Positions 41,056 to 49,524 of a stretch of 64,000 bases of DNA are shown here, piece after piece. The translations under genes were made by a program, and so were the position numbers. The stretch lies in NCBI RefSeq assembly GCF_047601505.1, contig NZ_JASGJD010000001.1:1426001-1490000 (forward strand). Direction: 5' to 3'. Numbering within the stretch: position 1 is the stretch's first letter; every line of letters begins with the position of its first letter. This stretch comes from Cloacibacterium sp047601505 (GTDB lineage Bacteria; Bacteroidota; Bacteroidia; Flavobacteriales; Weeksellaceae). The notes beneath the pieces are model-generated. The model saw nothing but the letters and a program-made list of their open reading frames with translations, was not told where the DNA came from and ran no database searches.

Positions 41056-42368
41056 AACCTAGTTTTGAAAAATTGGTCACCAATTGGGGAAATTATCCCG
41101 TGGTAAAAAAAGAGTTCAAATCCGAAGAAGATTACCAAAAGATTAAAGAATTTGTGCTTCAACACAATGAGGTAATCGCTAGAGGAAACGGACGATGCTA
41201 CGGAGATGCTGCATTAGGTGAAGCTATTTTTTCAACAACAAAACTTAATAAATTCATCAGTTTTGATAGATTGAATGGTATTATAGAATGCGAAGCTGGT
41301 GTTTTACTTTCCGAAATTCTAGAAGTTACCGTTCCTCAAGGTTATTTTTTGGGAGTTACTCCGGGTACTAAGTTTATTTCTTTAGGAGGAGCCATTGCTT
41401 CTGATGTTCATGGTAAAAATCATCACTCCGAAGGTTGCTTTGTAGAGTCTGTTGTTGAATTTAAATTAATGGACGAAAAAGGTGTGGTCATTACTTGTTC
41501 CAGAGAAAAAAACAGTGATAAATTTTGGGCTACCATTGGCGGAATGGGGCTTACAGGGATTATTCTTTCTGCAAAAATTAAACTCAAAAATATAGAAACA
41601 GCCTACATTCGTCAAGAAAGTATAAAAGCTGAAAATCTCCACGAAATTTTTCAACTTTTTGAAGAAAGTGAAGATTGGACTTATACCGTAGCCTGGATAG
41701 ATTGTTTGCAAAAAGGTAAAAATATCGGGAGAAGTATCTTAATGAGAGGCGAACATGCTCTAAAAGTAGAACTTCCCTTTAAATATGCTGATAAACCTCT
41801 CAGGTTAAAGAAAAAATTTAGTCCTACAGTTCCTTTTTACTTTCCGAAGTTTGTTTTGAATAAATTTACTGTAAAAGCTTTTAATTTTTTATTCTTTAAT
41901 AAACAAAGAAAAAAAGTAGTTAAAAATATTATAGACTACGAAACATTTTTTTATCCTTTAGACGCCATCAACGATTGGAATAAAATCTACGGCAGAAGTG
42001 GTTTTATACAATATCAAATGGTGATTCCTAAGGAAAAAGGCGAAGAAGGGATGAAAAAGATTCTGGAAACAATCGCAAGAAGCGGACAAGGTTCTTTTTT
42101 GGCAGTTCTAAAACTTTTTGGTAAAAATAATCCTTTGGCTTACAATTCTTTCCCTATAGAAGGTTATACTTTGGCTTTAGATTTTAAGCTAAATAGAGAA
42201 TTGGTGCAATTGGTTAATAATTTAGATAAAATTGTTGAAGAATTTGGAGGCAGAATTTATCTTACAAAAGACAGTATGAGCAAATCTTCGCTTACCAATT
42301 ATCTTAAAAATGTAGAAAGTTCTAAATTTACTTCTTTACAGAGCAAAAGAATTGCAAGAGGAGCTTAA
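41052..42368 (+). CDS. DprE1-like FAD-dependent oxidase
   Basis: A 438-residue FAD-binding oxidoreductase resembling decaprenylphosphoryl-ribose 2'-oxidase (DprE1). The FAD site is visible in ARGNGRCYGDAAL and in SLGGAIASDVHGKNHHSEG; the His in DVHGKNHH matches the DprE1 family pattern. The C-terminus has GFIQYQMVIPKEK and GGRIYLTKDS. It follows the UbiA gene with a 4-base ATGA overlap and precedes an SDR gene, the order expected for two-step epimerisation of prenyl-ribose to prenyl-arabinose. Alditol oxidases are relatives, but the neighbours favour DprE1. Confidence 0.87.
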   Translation: MKPSFEKLVTNWGNYPVVKKEFKSEEDYQKIKEFVLQHNEVIARGNGRCYGDAALGEAIFSTTKLNKFISFDRLNGIIECEAGVLLSEILEVTVPQGYFLGVTPGTKFISLGGAIASDVHGKNHHSEGCFVESVVEFKLMDEKGVVITCSREKNSDKFWATIGGMGLTGIILSAKIKLKNIETAYIRQESIKAENLHEIFQLFEESEDWTYTVAWIDCLQKGKNIGRSILMRGEHALKVELPFKYADKPLRLKKKFSPTVPFYFPKFVLNKFTVKAFNFLFFNKQRKKVVKNIIDYETFFYPLDAINDWNKIYGRSGFIQYQMVIPKEKGEEGMKKILETIARSGQGSFLAVLKLFGKNNPLAYNSFPIEGYTLALDFKLNRELVQLVNNLDKIVEEFGGRIYLTKDSMSKSSLTNYLKNVESSKFTSLQSKRIARGA

Positions 42369-42423
42369 ACCAATGAAAAAGTAAGCTAAAATTAAGAAAA
42401 CTAAAGATTAATAAACAACACAG

Positions 42424-43149
42424 ATGATAATATTAGGTTCCACGTCAGAAGTTGCACAGGCATTTGTAGAAAAAGCCTTAAATGCTGGAGAAAAGTTTGA
42501 AAAAATCTATTTTTTTACTTCCAACAAGGAGATTACAGAGCGTTTTGCAAAACATATAGATGTAAAATATCTGCAACAATCTGAAGTAATAGAACTTGAT
42601 ATCACTAAGGAAATTAACTACAATGTTTTTGATAAAATAGACAGTAATTTACTTTTTTGTGCCACAGGTTATCTTGGCAAAGGCACCGAAGAAGGACTTT
42701 ATGATAACGCAAATACCGAAAGAATTATTGATATTAATTTCGCTAAATTGGTGCCTGTAATTAATTATTTTGCTCAAAAATTTGAAGGAAAAAGAGAAGG
42801 TACAATTATCGGTTTGTCTTCAGTAGCAGGCGATAGAGGAAGACAAAGTAATTTTATCTACGGAAGTTCTAAAGCGGCTTTTACGGCGTATCTTAGCGGA
42901 CTTAGAAATTATCTTTTCAGCAAGAAAGTTCATGTGATGACCGTAAAACCGGGTTTTATGGAAACAAAAATGACCGAAGGATTGCCTTTAAATCCAAAAT
43001 TAACGGCGAAACCAAAACAAGCTGCAGAATGTATTTACAAAGCATATAAAAAACAAAAAAATGTAGTTTATGTTTTGCCAATTTGGAGAATTATAATGCT
43101 TATTATTCAGCATATTCCTGAATTTATTTTTAAAAAATTGAAACTTTAA
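42424..43149 (+). CDS. DprE2-like short-chain dehydrogenase
   Basis: A 241-residue SDR. The nucleotide-binding start is IILGSTSEVAQAF. The catalytic Ser/Tyr/Lys are in GLSSVAGDRGRQSNFIYGSSKAAF (YxxxK). KPGFMETKM and a terminal hydrophobic helix follow, as in DprE2. It would reduce the 2'-keto prenyl intermediate to the arabinose form. It is the third gene of the cassette, 55 bases after the oxidase. Confidence 0.87.
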   Translation: MIILGSTSEVAQAFVEKALNAGEKFEKIYFFTSNKEITERFAKHIDVKYLQQSEVIELDITKEINYNVFDKIDSNLLFCATGYLGKGTEEGLYDNANTERIIDINFAKLVPVINYFAQKFEGKREGTIIGLSSVAGDRGRQSNFIYGSSKAAFTAYLSGLRNYLFSKKVHVMTVKPGFMETKMTEGLPLNPKLTAKPKQAAECIYKAYKKQKNVVYVLPIWRIIMLIIQHIPEFIFKKLKL

Positions 43150-43198
43150 AATATTTTTTAGTGAATAATTTTCAATCACTAAGGATCAATCGTCATTT

Positions 43199-43786
43199 AT
43201 GAAAAAACTTTATCTTTTTGATTTTGATGGAACGCTTACCTATCAAGACACTATGTTTTTGTTCTTGAAGTATTATAACCCCGAAAAATATTTTTGGAGT
43301 TTTATGAAGCATATTCCAGTTTTTATCTTGGTAAAGTTGAAATTGATGGATGCAGAATTGGTGAAGAAAAGCTTTATTGCTTCAATTTTGAAAGGCGAAA
43401 GAGAAATAAAAATCAATAGAAAAGTGATTTCGTTTTTTGAAGAGTATTATCCTCAGATTATAAGAAAATCTGCTTTAGATTTTTTAGAAACAATCGATAG
43501 AAATCATACCACGTGCTATCTTGTAACTGCTTCTCTAGATATTTGGGTAAAGCCTTTTGCCAAGAAAATGGGTATGATTTTACTTTCCACCGAAGCAAAA
43601 TTTATTGATGGAGTTTACACAGGAGACTTCAATACCAAAAATAATAATGGCGAAGAAAAGGTAAAACGCATAAAAGCACAGATTTCTAACGAAAAATTTG
43701 ATAAAATTATCGCTTTTGGAGATACTTCTGGTGATAAACCAATGTTGAGCTTCGCTCATGAAGGTCATTTTCAATTTTTTAACTAA
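43199..43786 (+). CDS. HAD-IB family phosphatase
   Basis: A 195-residue HAD phosphatase. Nucleophile motif LFDFDGTLTYQD, then VTASLDIWVKPFAKKMG and the metal site IAFGDTSGDKPML. Placed after UbiA, DprE1-like and DprE2-like genes, it would be a good candidate for removing the 5-phosphate from prenyl-phosphoribose, the step assigned in mycobacteria to a PAP2-type phosphatase. That role is inference. There are 49 bases to the previous gene. Confidence 0.85.
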   Translation: MKKLYLFDFDGTLTYQDTMFLFLKYYNPEKYFWSFMKHIPVFILVKLKLMDAELVKKSFIASILKGEREIKINRKVISFFEEYYPQIIRKSALDFLETIDRNHTTCYLVTASLDIWVKPFAKKMGMILLSTEAKFIDGVYTGDFNTKNNNGEEKVKRIKAQISNEKFDKIIAFGDTSGDKPMLSFAHEGHFQFFN

Positions 43787-43791
43787 TTTTG
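43784..43791 (+). promoter_or_regulatory. Promoter -7 element of the cysteine desulfurase gene
   Basis: TAATTTTG fits TAnnTTTG and overlaps the stop codon of the HAD gene, 63 bases before the ATG. Confidence 0.5.
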
Positions 43792-43854
43792 CACTTTGAA
43801 TTTAAACTTTAATAATTAAGATTTTACAATAAGTCTTAATTAAAATTCTTTATA

Positions 43855-44997
43855 ATGGAAAAAATATATTTAGATAATGCAGCTACAACGCCTATTTTAG
43901 ACGAAGTAATAGATGCGATGGTAGCAGTGATGAAGACTAATTATGGCAATCCTTCTTCTACACACAGTTTGGGACAAGAAGCTAAAACAATTTTAGAAGA
44001 AAACAGAAGGTTAATCGCTAATGAATTACACGTTTCACCAGCCGAAATTATCTTTACGTCTTGCGGTACAGAATCTAATAATTTGATTATTAAATCTGCT
44101 GTGGAAAACTTAAGCGTTGAAAGGATAATTACTACAGAAATAGAACATAAATGTGTTTATGAGGCTGTTTTGGAAGTGAAAAACAGAAATGGAGTAGAAG
44201 TAGTTTATCTAAAATTAAATGAAAAGGGAGATGTAAATTTAGACGAGTTAGAAGCACTTTTGAAATCATCAGATAAAGTTACATTAGTTACATTAATGCA
44301 CGCTAACAACGAAATTGGTAATATTCTAGATTTAGAGAAAACTGCCAAAATTTGTAAGGAAAACAATGCGTATTTACATTCGGATACTGTGCAGACAATG
44401 GCTCATGTAAAGCTTGATTTTTCTCAAATTCCGGTAGATTTTGCAAGTTGTAGTGCTCATAAATTTCATGGCCCAAAAGGTGCTGGATTTGCCTTTATAA
44501 GAAAATCAACGCACCTTAGAGCTCAAATTCATGGTGGTACGCAGGAAAGAAGTTTGAGAGCAGGAACTGAAAACGTGGTTGGGATTGCAGGTCTTGGTAA
44601 AGCTTTCGCTATTTCGGTAAATCATATGGAGCAATTTTCTGCTCAAATTCAAGAAGTAAAAGATTATGCAATTGCTCAACTTACAGAGAAAATTCCAGGT
44701 ATTCTTTTTAATGGAAGATGTACAGAAAAGGAGAATAGTCTTTATACACTTTTAAGCCTTTCTTTACCTTCTATGAACCCGTTAATAGGGCTGCAATTAG
44801 ATATTAAAGGAATTGCGGTGTCGCAAGGTAGTGCTTGTAGTTCTGGAGCTGCCAAACCGTCATCTGTTCTGTCAAAAATTCTTACAGAAGAGGTTCAGCA
44901 AAGCACAACACCACTTAGAGTTTCTTTCTCTCATCAAACTACAAAACAAGACATAAATGTGCTTGTAGAAGCCTTAGTAGAGATATTAGGATTATAG
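43855..44997 (+). CDS. Cysteine desulfurase (NifS/IscS family)
   Basis: A 380-residue PLP-dependent enzyme that takes sulfur from cysteine for Fe-S clusters and thiolation. YLDNAATTP and YGNPSSTHSLGQEA open it. PLP lysine lies in SCSAHKFHGPKG. The sulfur-carrying Cys is in SQGSACSSGAAKPSSVL, the class I long-loop form, and RVSFSHQTT ends it. No iscU or sufBCD genes are near. Confidence 0.94.
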   Translation: MEKIYLDNAATTPILDEVIDAMVAVMKTNYGNPSSTHSLGQEAKTILEENRRLIANELHVSPAEIIFTSCGTESNNLIIKSAVENLSVERIITTEIEHKCVYEAVLEVKNRNGVEVVYLKLNEKGDVNLDELEALLKSSDKVTLVTLMHANNEIGNILDLEKTAKICKENNAYLHSDTVQTMAHVKLDFSQIPVDFASCSAHKFHGPKGAGFAFIRKSTHLRAQIHGGTQERSLRAGTENVVGIAGLGKAFAISVNHMEQFSAQIQEVKDYAIAQLTEKIPGILFNGRCTEKENSLYTLLSLSLPSMNPLIGLQLDIKGIAVSQGSACSSGAAKPSSVLSKILTEEVQQSTTPLRVSFSHQTTKQDINVLVEALVEILGL

Positions 44998-45051
44998 ATA
45001 ATCAATATATTTTGCATAGACAATAATTTTATGATTTTGGCAAGAATATTG

Positions 45052-45059
45052 TAAATTTG
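45052..45059 (+). promoter_or_regulatory. Promoter -7 element of trxA
   Basis: TAAATTTG fits TAnnTTTG; the ATG follows at 45112. Confidence 0.5.
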
Positions 45060-45111
45060 TACCGTAAAATAAGATTAAAAATTAAAAACAAATTAAAATA
45101 TTATAAAAGTT

Positions 45112-45429
45112 ATGGCAGTAGAAATAACAGACAGCAATTTTCAAGATTTAGTATTAAATTCAGATAAACCAGTATTGGTAGATTTTTGGGCAACATGGTG
45201 TGGTCCATGTAGAATGCTTGGTCCAATCATTGAAGAACTTCATGGTGATTATGACGGAAAAGCTTTAGTAGGTAAAGTAGATGTAGATAACAATCAACAA
45301 ATCGCAATGCAATTTGGAATTAGAAATATCCCTACCGTTTTAATTTTTAAAAACGGAGAAGTGGTAGATAAATTTGTAGGAGTAGCACCTAAGGCAGCTA
45401 TTGCTGAGAAATTAAATGCATTTTTGTAA
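45112..45429 (+). CDS. trxA: Thioredoxin
   Basis: A 105-residue cytoplasmic thioredoxin. Active site WATWCGPCRM (CGPC), cis-Pro in GIRNIPTVLIF and buried Asp in VLVDFWA. Full length. It has its own promoter and terminator and is the last core gene before the tRNA-Asp insertion site. Confidence 0.97.
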   Translation: MAVEITDSNFQDLVLNSDKPVLVDFWATWCGPCRMLGPIIEELHGDYDGKALVGKVDVDNNQQIAMQFGIRNIPTVLIFKNGEVVDKFVGVAPKAAIAEKLNAFL

Positions 45430-45448
45430 AAAATATATATTGAAAATG

Positions 45449-45479
45449 AATGCTTTCCGCTTTGGGAAGCATTTTTTTT
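45449..45479 (+). terminator. trxA terminator
   Basis: AATGCTTTCC pairs with GGGAAGCATT (one wobble) around GCTTT, followed by T residues. Confidence 0.85.
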
Positions 45480-45557
45480 ATGAAAATATTTGCAGGAATC
45501 AATAAAAGTTGTAATTTTGCAACCACGAAAAACGAACAACGTTCTTTAAAGAAAAAT

Positions 45558-45631
45558 GATCCGGTAGTTCAGTTGGTTAGAATGCCGCCCTGTCACGGCG
45601 GAGGTCGCGGGTTCGAGTCCCGTCCGGATCG
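45558..45631 (+). tRNA. tRNA-Asp (GTC), first copy
   Basis: A complete cloverleaf: acceptor GATCCGG/CCGGATC with discriminator G, D-arm AGTTCAGTTGGTTAGAAT, anticodon loop CTGTCAC (anticodon GTC) on a CCGCC/GGCGG stem, and T-arm CGGGTTCGAGTCCCG. CCA is not encoded. Confidence 0.97.
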
Positions 45632-45663
45632 CATAAGTTTTATCAATTTACTTCAAAAAAATT

Positions 45664-45737
45664 GATCCGGTAGTTCAGTTGGTTAGAATGCCGCCCTGTC
45701 ACGGCGGAGGTCGCGGGTTCGAGTCCCGTCCGGATCG
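45664..45737 (+). tRNA. tRNA-Asp (GTC), second identical copy
   Basis: Identical over all 74 bases to the copy 106 bases upstream, separated by a 32-base AT-rich spacer. It is the tRNA nearest the integrase, so its 3' end is the likely attachment site of the island to its right. Confidence 0.97.
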
Positions 45738-45761
45738 CAAGCAGAAATGCAAATTATTACA

Positions 45762-45800
45762 AAACCCTTTAAATCCTGTGATTTGAAGGGTTTTTTTTTT
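45762..45800 (+). terminator. Terminator after the tRNA-Asp pair
   Basis: AAACCCTTTAAAT pairs with ATTTGAAGGGTTT (one bulge or mismatch) and is followed by a T run to 45800. Confidence 0.8.
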
Positions 45801-45826
45801 GCACAAATTGCAGATTTCGGTAATAA

Positions 45827-46003
45827 TTTTCAAAAAAAAGGGGTCAAATTAGGGGTCTCTAAATTTTTTGAAAAAAAGGGACACCTATTTTTTTAGAATT
45901 TTAGTCCGGATTTTAGGACCTTTTTTTGAAATGAAAAATCATACTCAAAAAAGAGGTGTTCCTAAATAAAAAGGACACCGAATTTTCAAAAAAAAGGGAC
46001 ACC
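45827..46003. repeat. Repeated GGGACACC sites upstream of the integrase (candidate att arm sites)
   Basis: The 361-base gap 45738-46098 holds no gene but has recurring A-tract plus GGGACACC units: CAAAAAAAAGGGGTC (45831-45845), GAAAAAAAGGGACACC (45870-45884 region), AAAAAGGACACC (45968-45979) and CAAAAAAAAGGGACACC (45987-46003). An inverted form, GGACCTTTTTTTG, lies at 45917-45929. Spacing and position beside a tyrosine recombinase suggest arm-type binding sites. That use is inference. Confidence 0.55.
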
Positions 46004-46098
46004 AAATCTCTCTTAAAGCCATTCAATAGGGCGTTTATGAATTGAACATCTTGTAGGTAAAAAACAACACAATTATTTTTAACCTATAAGTCACCACT

Positions 46099-47337
46099 AT
46101 GAACACAAAGCTTTCAATTCTCTTTTATATCAAAAGAGCAAAAACAACATCCCAAGGAAAATCCCCAATTTATTTGCGTGTAACTGTTGACAGCAAAAGA
46201 ACAGAATTTAGTATCAAAAGATTTGTTGAAACTCATAAATGGAGTTCTGAACAAAACAAAATGAAAGGCAATTCTGAAGAATCAAGAACGCTTAATACCT
46301 ATTTGGCTATACTCAAATCAAGAATCTACGAAATTCAGAAAGACCTCATCCATTCCGGTAAAGAGGTTAATGGAGAAACTATTAAAAATATACTTTTGGG
46401 AATTGATGATAGAAAGCGAATGCTTATTCCGATTTTCCAGGAGCATAATAACAGAATGGAGGCATTGATGGGAAAAGAATATGCGAAAGGAACTTTAACG
46501 AGATATAAAACCTGTCTGAGCCATACTAAAGAATTCCTAAAATGGAAGTTTAATATTTCGGATATCGAGATTACAGAAATAGACCACGCATTCATTTATG
46601 ACTTTGAGTTTTTTCTGAGAACAGAAAAATCCTGTGCCAACAACTCTGCGGTTAAATATGTGAAAAATTTTGGTAAAATTATCAGAATATGTTTGGCAAA
46701 TAAATGGATGCTTCACGACCCATTTTTAGGTTACAGTTCCAAATTTGTTGAGGTAAACAGAGGCTTTTTGGATGAAGAAGAATTATCACGCTTGCAAAAC
46801 AAAGAACTGAAGATAGAGCGAATCGCTTTGGTTCGTGATGTCTTCCTTTTTAGTTGTTATACGGGGCTTTCGTTCATTGATGCTTGGAGTCTTACAAAAG
46901 ACAATATCGGAATCGGAATCGACGGTAATAAATGGATTTTCACAGCTCGTCAGAAAACAAAAATAGCCTCTCATATACCTTTGCTTCCGATTGCTGAAGA
47001 TATCATAAAGAAATATGAAAAACATCCGATATGTGTTATTTCAGGAAAACTACTTCCTGTCCTCAGCAATCAGAAAATGAATGCCTATCTAAAAGAAATC
47101 GCAGATTTATGTGAAATCACAAAAGAACTCACTTTCCATATTGCCAGGCATACTTTTGCCACTACTGTTACGCTCTCAAATGGAGTCCCTATTGAAAGCG
47201 TCAGCAAAATGCTCGGTCATAAAAGTATCAAAACAACACAGTATTACGCCAAAATTTTAGACAAAAAAGTGAGTGAAGATATGGCATTTTTGAAAGAAAG
47301 GCTTAAAATTAATGAGAAAATAAAACGATTAGGATAA
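46099..47337 (+). CDS. Tyrosine recombinase (integrase) of a putative island
   Basis: A 412-residue site-specific integrase of the Bacteroidota type. The N-terminal arm-binding domain (IKRAKTTSQGKSPIYLRVTVDSKRTEFS) precedes a SAM-like core-binding domain (about 105-210). The catalytic domain has His347, Arg350 (HIARHTFAT), His374 (LGHKSIKTTQ) and nucleophile Tyr383. At the usual first Arg site it reads CYTGLSFID, with Ser258, as in IntDOT-type enzymes of this phylum. It lies 361 bases from the 3' end of tRNA-Asp and reads away from it. It probably integrated the DNA on its right. Confidence 0.92.
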   Translation: MNTKLSILFYIKRAKTTSQGKSPIYLRVTVDSKRTEFSIKRFVETHKWSSEQNKMKGNSEESRTLNTYLAILKSRIYEIQKDLIHSGKEVNGETIKNILLGIDDRKRMLIPIFQEHNNRMEALMGKEYAKGTLTRYKTCLSHTKEFLKWKFNISDIEITEIDHAFIYDFEFFLRTEKSCANNSAVKYVKNFGKIIRICLANKWMLHDPFLGYSSKFVEVNRGFLDEEELSRLQNKELKIERIALVRDVFLFSCYTGLSFIDAWSLTKDNIGIGIDGNKWIFTARQKTKIASHIPLLPIAEDIIKKYEKHPICVISGKLLPVLSNQKMNAYLKEIADLCEITKELTFHIARHTFATTVTLSNGVPIESVSKMLGHKSIKTTQYYAKILDKKVSEDMAFLKERLKINEKIKRLG

Positions 47338-47680
47338 TATAAGAATCTTTTCCTTTCTTTTTATAAGCTTCCATTATCCACGCAATATTTTTGTCTAAGA
47401 ATTTGGAATAATGAAAACGTATTTTTAGTGGTAGACATTTTATTGATGAGCTGTATTGTATTCTTATGAAAAATTTTCTGTAGCCGATTTCTTCTACCTA
47501 TTTTGAAAACATCAGTTTTTACAAGGATACGATAGCAGACTCTTTACATACTTAAAATTTAATTATTTTATTATAGATAAAAAATTTATGTCTATATCAT
47601 AGTCTTTATAATAAATTCTAATTTAAAACTTTCATTTAAACCGAATCTTTTTTAAATTCGCTGAAAGAATTTCAATATAT
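47338..47680. other. 343-base gap between integrase and regulator
   Basis: AT-rich, with no open frame of note and no clear TAnnTTTG element. I see only a short stretch rich in TCTTT repeats near 47580-47650. It may be a decayed remnant or hold the regulator's promoter. Confidence 0.4.
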
Positions 47681-49321
47681 ATGAATGATTTCAAAATAGG
47701 TAAATTAAATTTTTTTTTATTTGTTTTCTTTATATTTTTTTCTTGTAAAAAAAACAATAATACAATTAATGTAAATGAGCAATTACTACATAGTTTGGAT
47801 GAAAAAATAAAACTTAAAAATTTTTATGAAGAAAAAAAGAAGACTGGAATTCAAAAATTGAAAAATGAATTGTTATTAAATAAAAATAATGATAGTGCTA
47901 TTTATAATCTAAATGATCTTATTATTGAAGAGTATCTCGGCTATCAGTGTGATTCAGCTTATATCTATTTAGATAGAAATAAAGAAATTGCAAAAAGAAA
48001 TAATAACCAAACATGGCTTTATAAAAATTTATTACAAAGATCGGTATTGTTATCGACTACCGGACTTTTTGTAGAATCTAAAGAAATACTTGATAAGATT
48101 AATCCAGAGGTTCTTCCTACACAGCTTCGTTTTTCATATAATTCTGCCTATGAATGCCTTTATTCTAATTTGCTCGACTATAGTGGAAGTGGCAGTAAAT
48201 ATAGTCAAATTTATAAAAGTAAATTGGCAGCTTATTATAATTCTGCATATAGAGCGTTAAAACCAAGTGACCCATTTTATTATCTTTTTTTAAGCCATAA
48301 AAATAGGATTGATAATAATTGGAAGCTTTCAGGTCAAAATATTGACGAATTTTTGAAAACTACAAAACCAGGGACTAGATTACATGCGATAGGGAGCTTT
48401 TGTAAGGCTGTAATAGATGGTAAACTTGGTAATATAGATTCTCAGGAAAGGTGCTTGATATATTCTGCAATCTCTGATATAGAATCTTCTACTAAAGAAA
48501 ATCGCTCTATGCAAGATTTAGCAAGTATTTTATATCAAAAAGGTGAGACTGATAGGGCATATAAATATATACAGTCTTCATTAGAAGATGCTAATTTTTA
48601 TAATGCAAGGTTTAGAAATATTCAGATTAGTAAGGTTCAACCAATAATTGAAAAAACTTACTTGCTTACCATAAATAATCAAAATGAAAAATTAAGATGG
48701 TCTGTATTTTTAATTAGCGCTCTATTAGTTGGACTTGCCATAACTGTATATTTTATATATAAACAACTCAATACAATTGCTAAATCAAGAAATGAATTGT
48801 CTAGTAAGAATTTAATTTTAAAATCATTAAATATTAAATTAGATGAGGCTAATCATATTAAAGAAGAATATATTGCCTTCTTTATTAGGCAAAATTCAAA
48901 CTATTTAGAAAAATTTGAAAGATATAAAAAATTAATTTCTATAAGATTATCTACAGGACAGTTAGACAAATTATCATCATTGATTAATGATAAGAAAAAT
49001 GAAGAAATGGATTTAGATGAATTATATTATAATTTTGATCAAGCATTTTTAAGAATATACCCAAATTTTGTAAATGAAGTAAACAAGCTTTTGAAAAAAG
49101 AGGAAGTGTATAACTTAAAAGAGGGAACTCTTAACACAGAGCTTAGAATTTTTGCTCTTATAAGACTTGGAATAAAAGATACTAATCAAATATCAGAATT
49201 TTTGAGATACTCTTTAAGAACAATTTATAATTATAAGAGTAAGGTGAAAACAAAATCGGTGATTGAGAATGATGATTTTGAGACGAAAATTATGCAAATA
49301 GGTTCAATTTCATCTCATTAG
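47681..49321 (+). CDS. Membrane-bound DUF6377-type regulator of the utilization locus
   Basis: A 546-residue protein whose layout resembles SusR-like sensors. It has a lipobox-like start (FFIFFSC, Cys22), a helical TPR-like region (about 60-330), one membrane helix (about 339-361, WSVFLISALLVGLAITVYFIY) and then a coiled-coil. The C-terminal domain matches DUF6377 (DEANHIKEEYIAFFIRQNSNYLEKFERYKK). It ends in an HTH-like segment (LRIFALIRLGIKDTNQISEFLRYSLRTIYNYKSKVK). I infer that the periplasmic part senses an oligosaccharide and the cytoplasmic end switches on the genes downstream. The joint presence of a lipobox and a membrane helix is odd. Confidence 0.8.
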   Translation: MNDFKIGKLNFFLFVFFIFFSCKKNNNTINVNEQLLHSLDEKIKLKNFYEEKKKTGIQKLKNELLLNKNNDSAIYNLNDLIIEEYLGYQCDSAYIYLDRNKEIAKRNNNQTWLYKNLLQRSVLLSTTGLFVESKEILDKINPEVLPTQLRFSYNSAYECLYSNLLDYSGSGSKYSQIYKSKLAAYYNSAYRALKPSDPFYYLFLSHKNRIDNNWKLSGQNIDEFLKTTKPGTRLHAIGSFCKAVIDGKLGNIDSQERCLIYSAISDIESSTKENRSMQDLASILYQKGETDRAYKYIQSSLEDANFYNARFRNIQISKVQPIIEKTYLLTINNQNEKLRWSVFLISALLVGLAITVYFIYKQLNTIAKSRNELSSKNLILKSLNIKLDEANHIKEEYIAFFIRQNSNYLEKFERYKKLISIRLSTGQLDKLSSLINDKKNEEMDLDELYYNFDQAFLRIYPNFVNEVNKLLKKEEVYNLKEGTLNTELRIFALIRLGIKDTNQISEFLRYSLRTIYNYKSKVKTKSVIENDDFETKIMQIGSISSH

Positions 49322-49524
49322 TGTTTACTTTTTTATTAGTGCTTTTTTTATTTAACTTATTGGTATTTATATTTTTATGTTTTTAATTTATATAAAAATG
49401 TTTACTTAAATATTACATTGAACTTGATCTAACTTTTTTTCATAACAAACCGAAATATATTAGCAGTACGTAATTAACATTTCGTTAACATACGATTGGT
49501 TTAACATGCTAGATATTTCACATT
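49322..49524. promoter_or_regulatory. Probable regulatory region of the dextran locus
   Basis: A 203-base AT-rich spacer before the GH27-like gene. Two related sites, TTCGTTAACATAC (49482-49494) and GGTTTAACATGC (49498-49509), lie close to the start and could bind the regulator. No good TAnnTTTG element was found. Confidence 0.35.

Noticed and set aside
45450..45665. Open frame of 71 codons across the first tRNA-Asp
   Set aside because: Its second half is simply the tRNA-Asp sequence translated (a known artefact pattern, VRMPPCHGGGRGFESRP) and it also covers the trxA terminator.
45558..45737. The duplicated tRNA-Asp as the two att repeats of an element
   Set aside because: Both copies are complete tRNA genes with only 32 bases between them; the integrase lies outside the pair.
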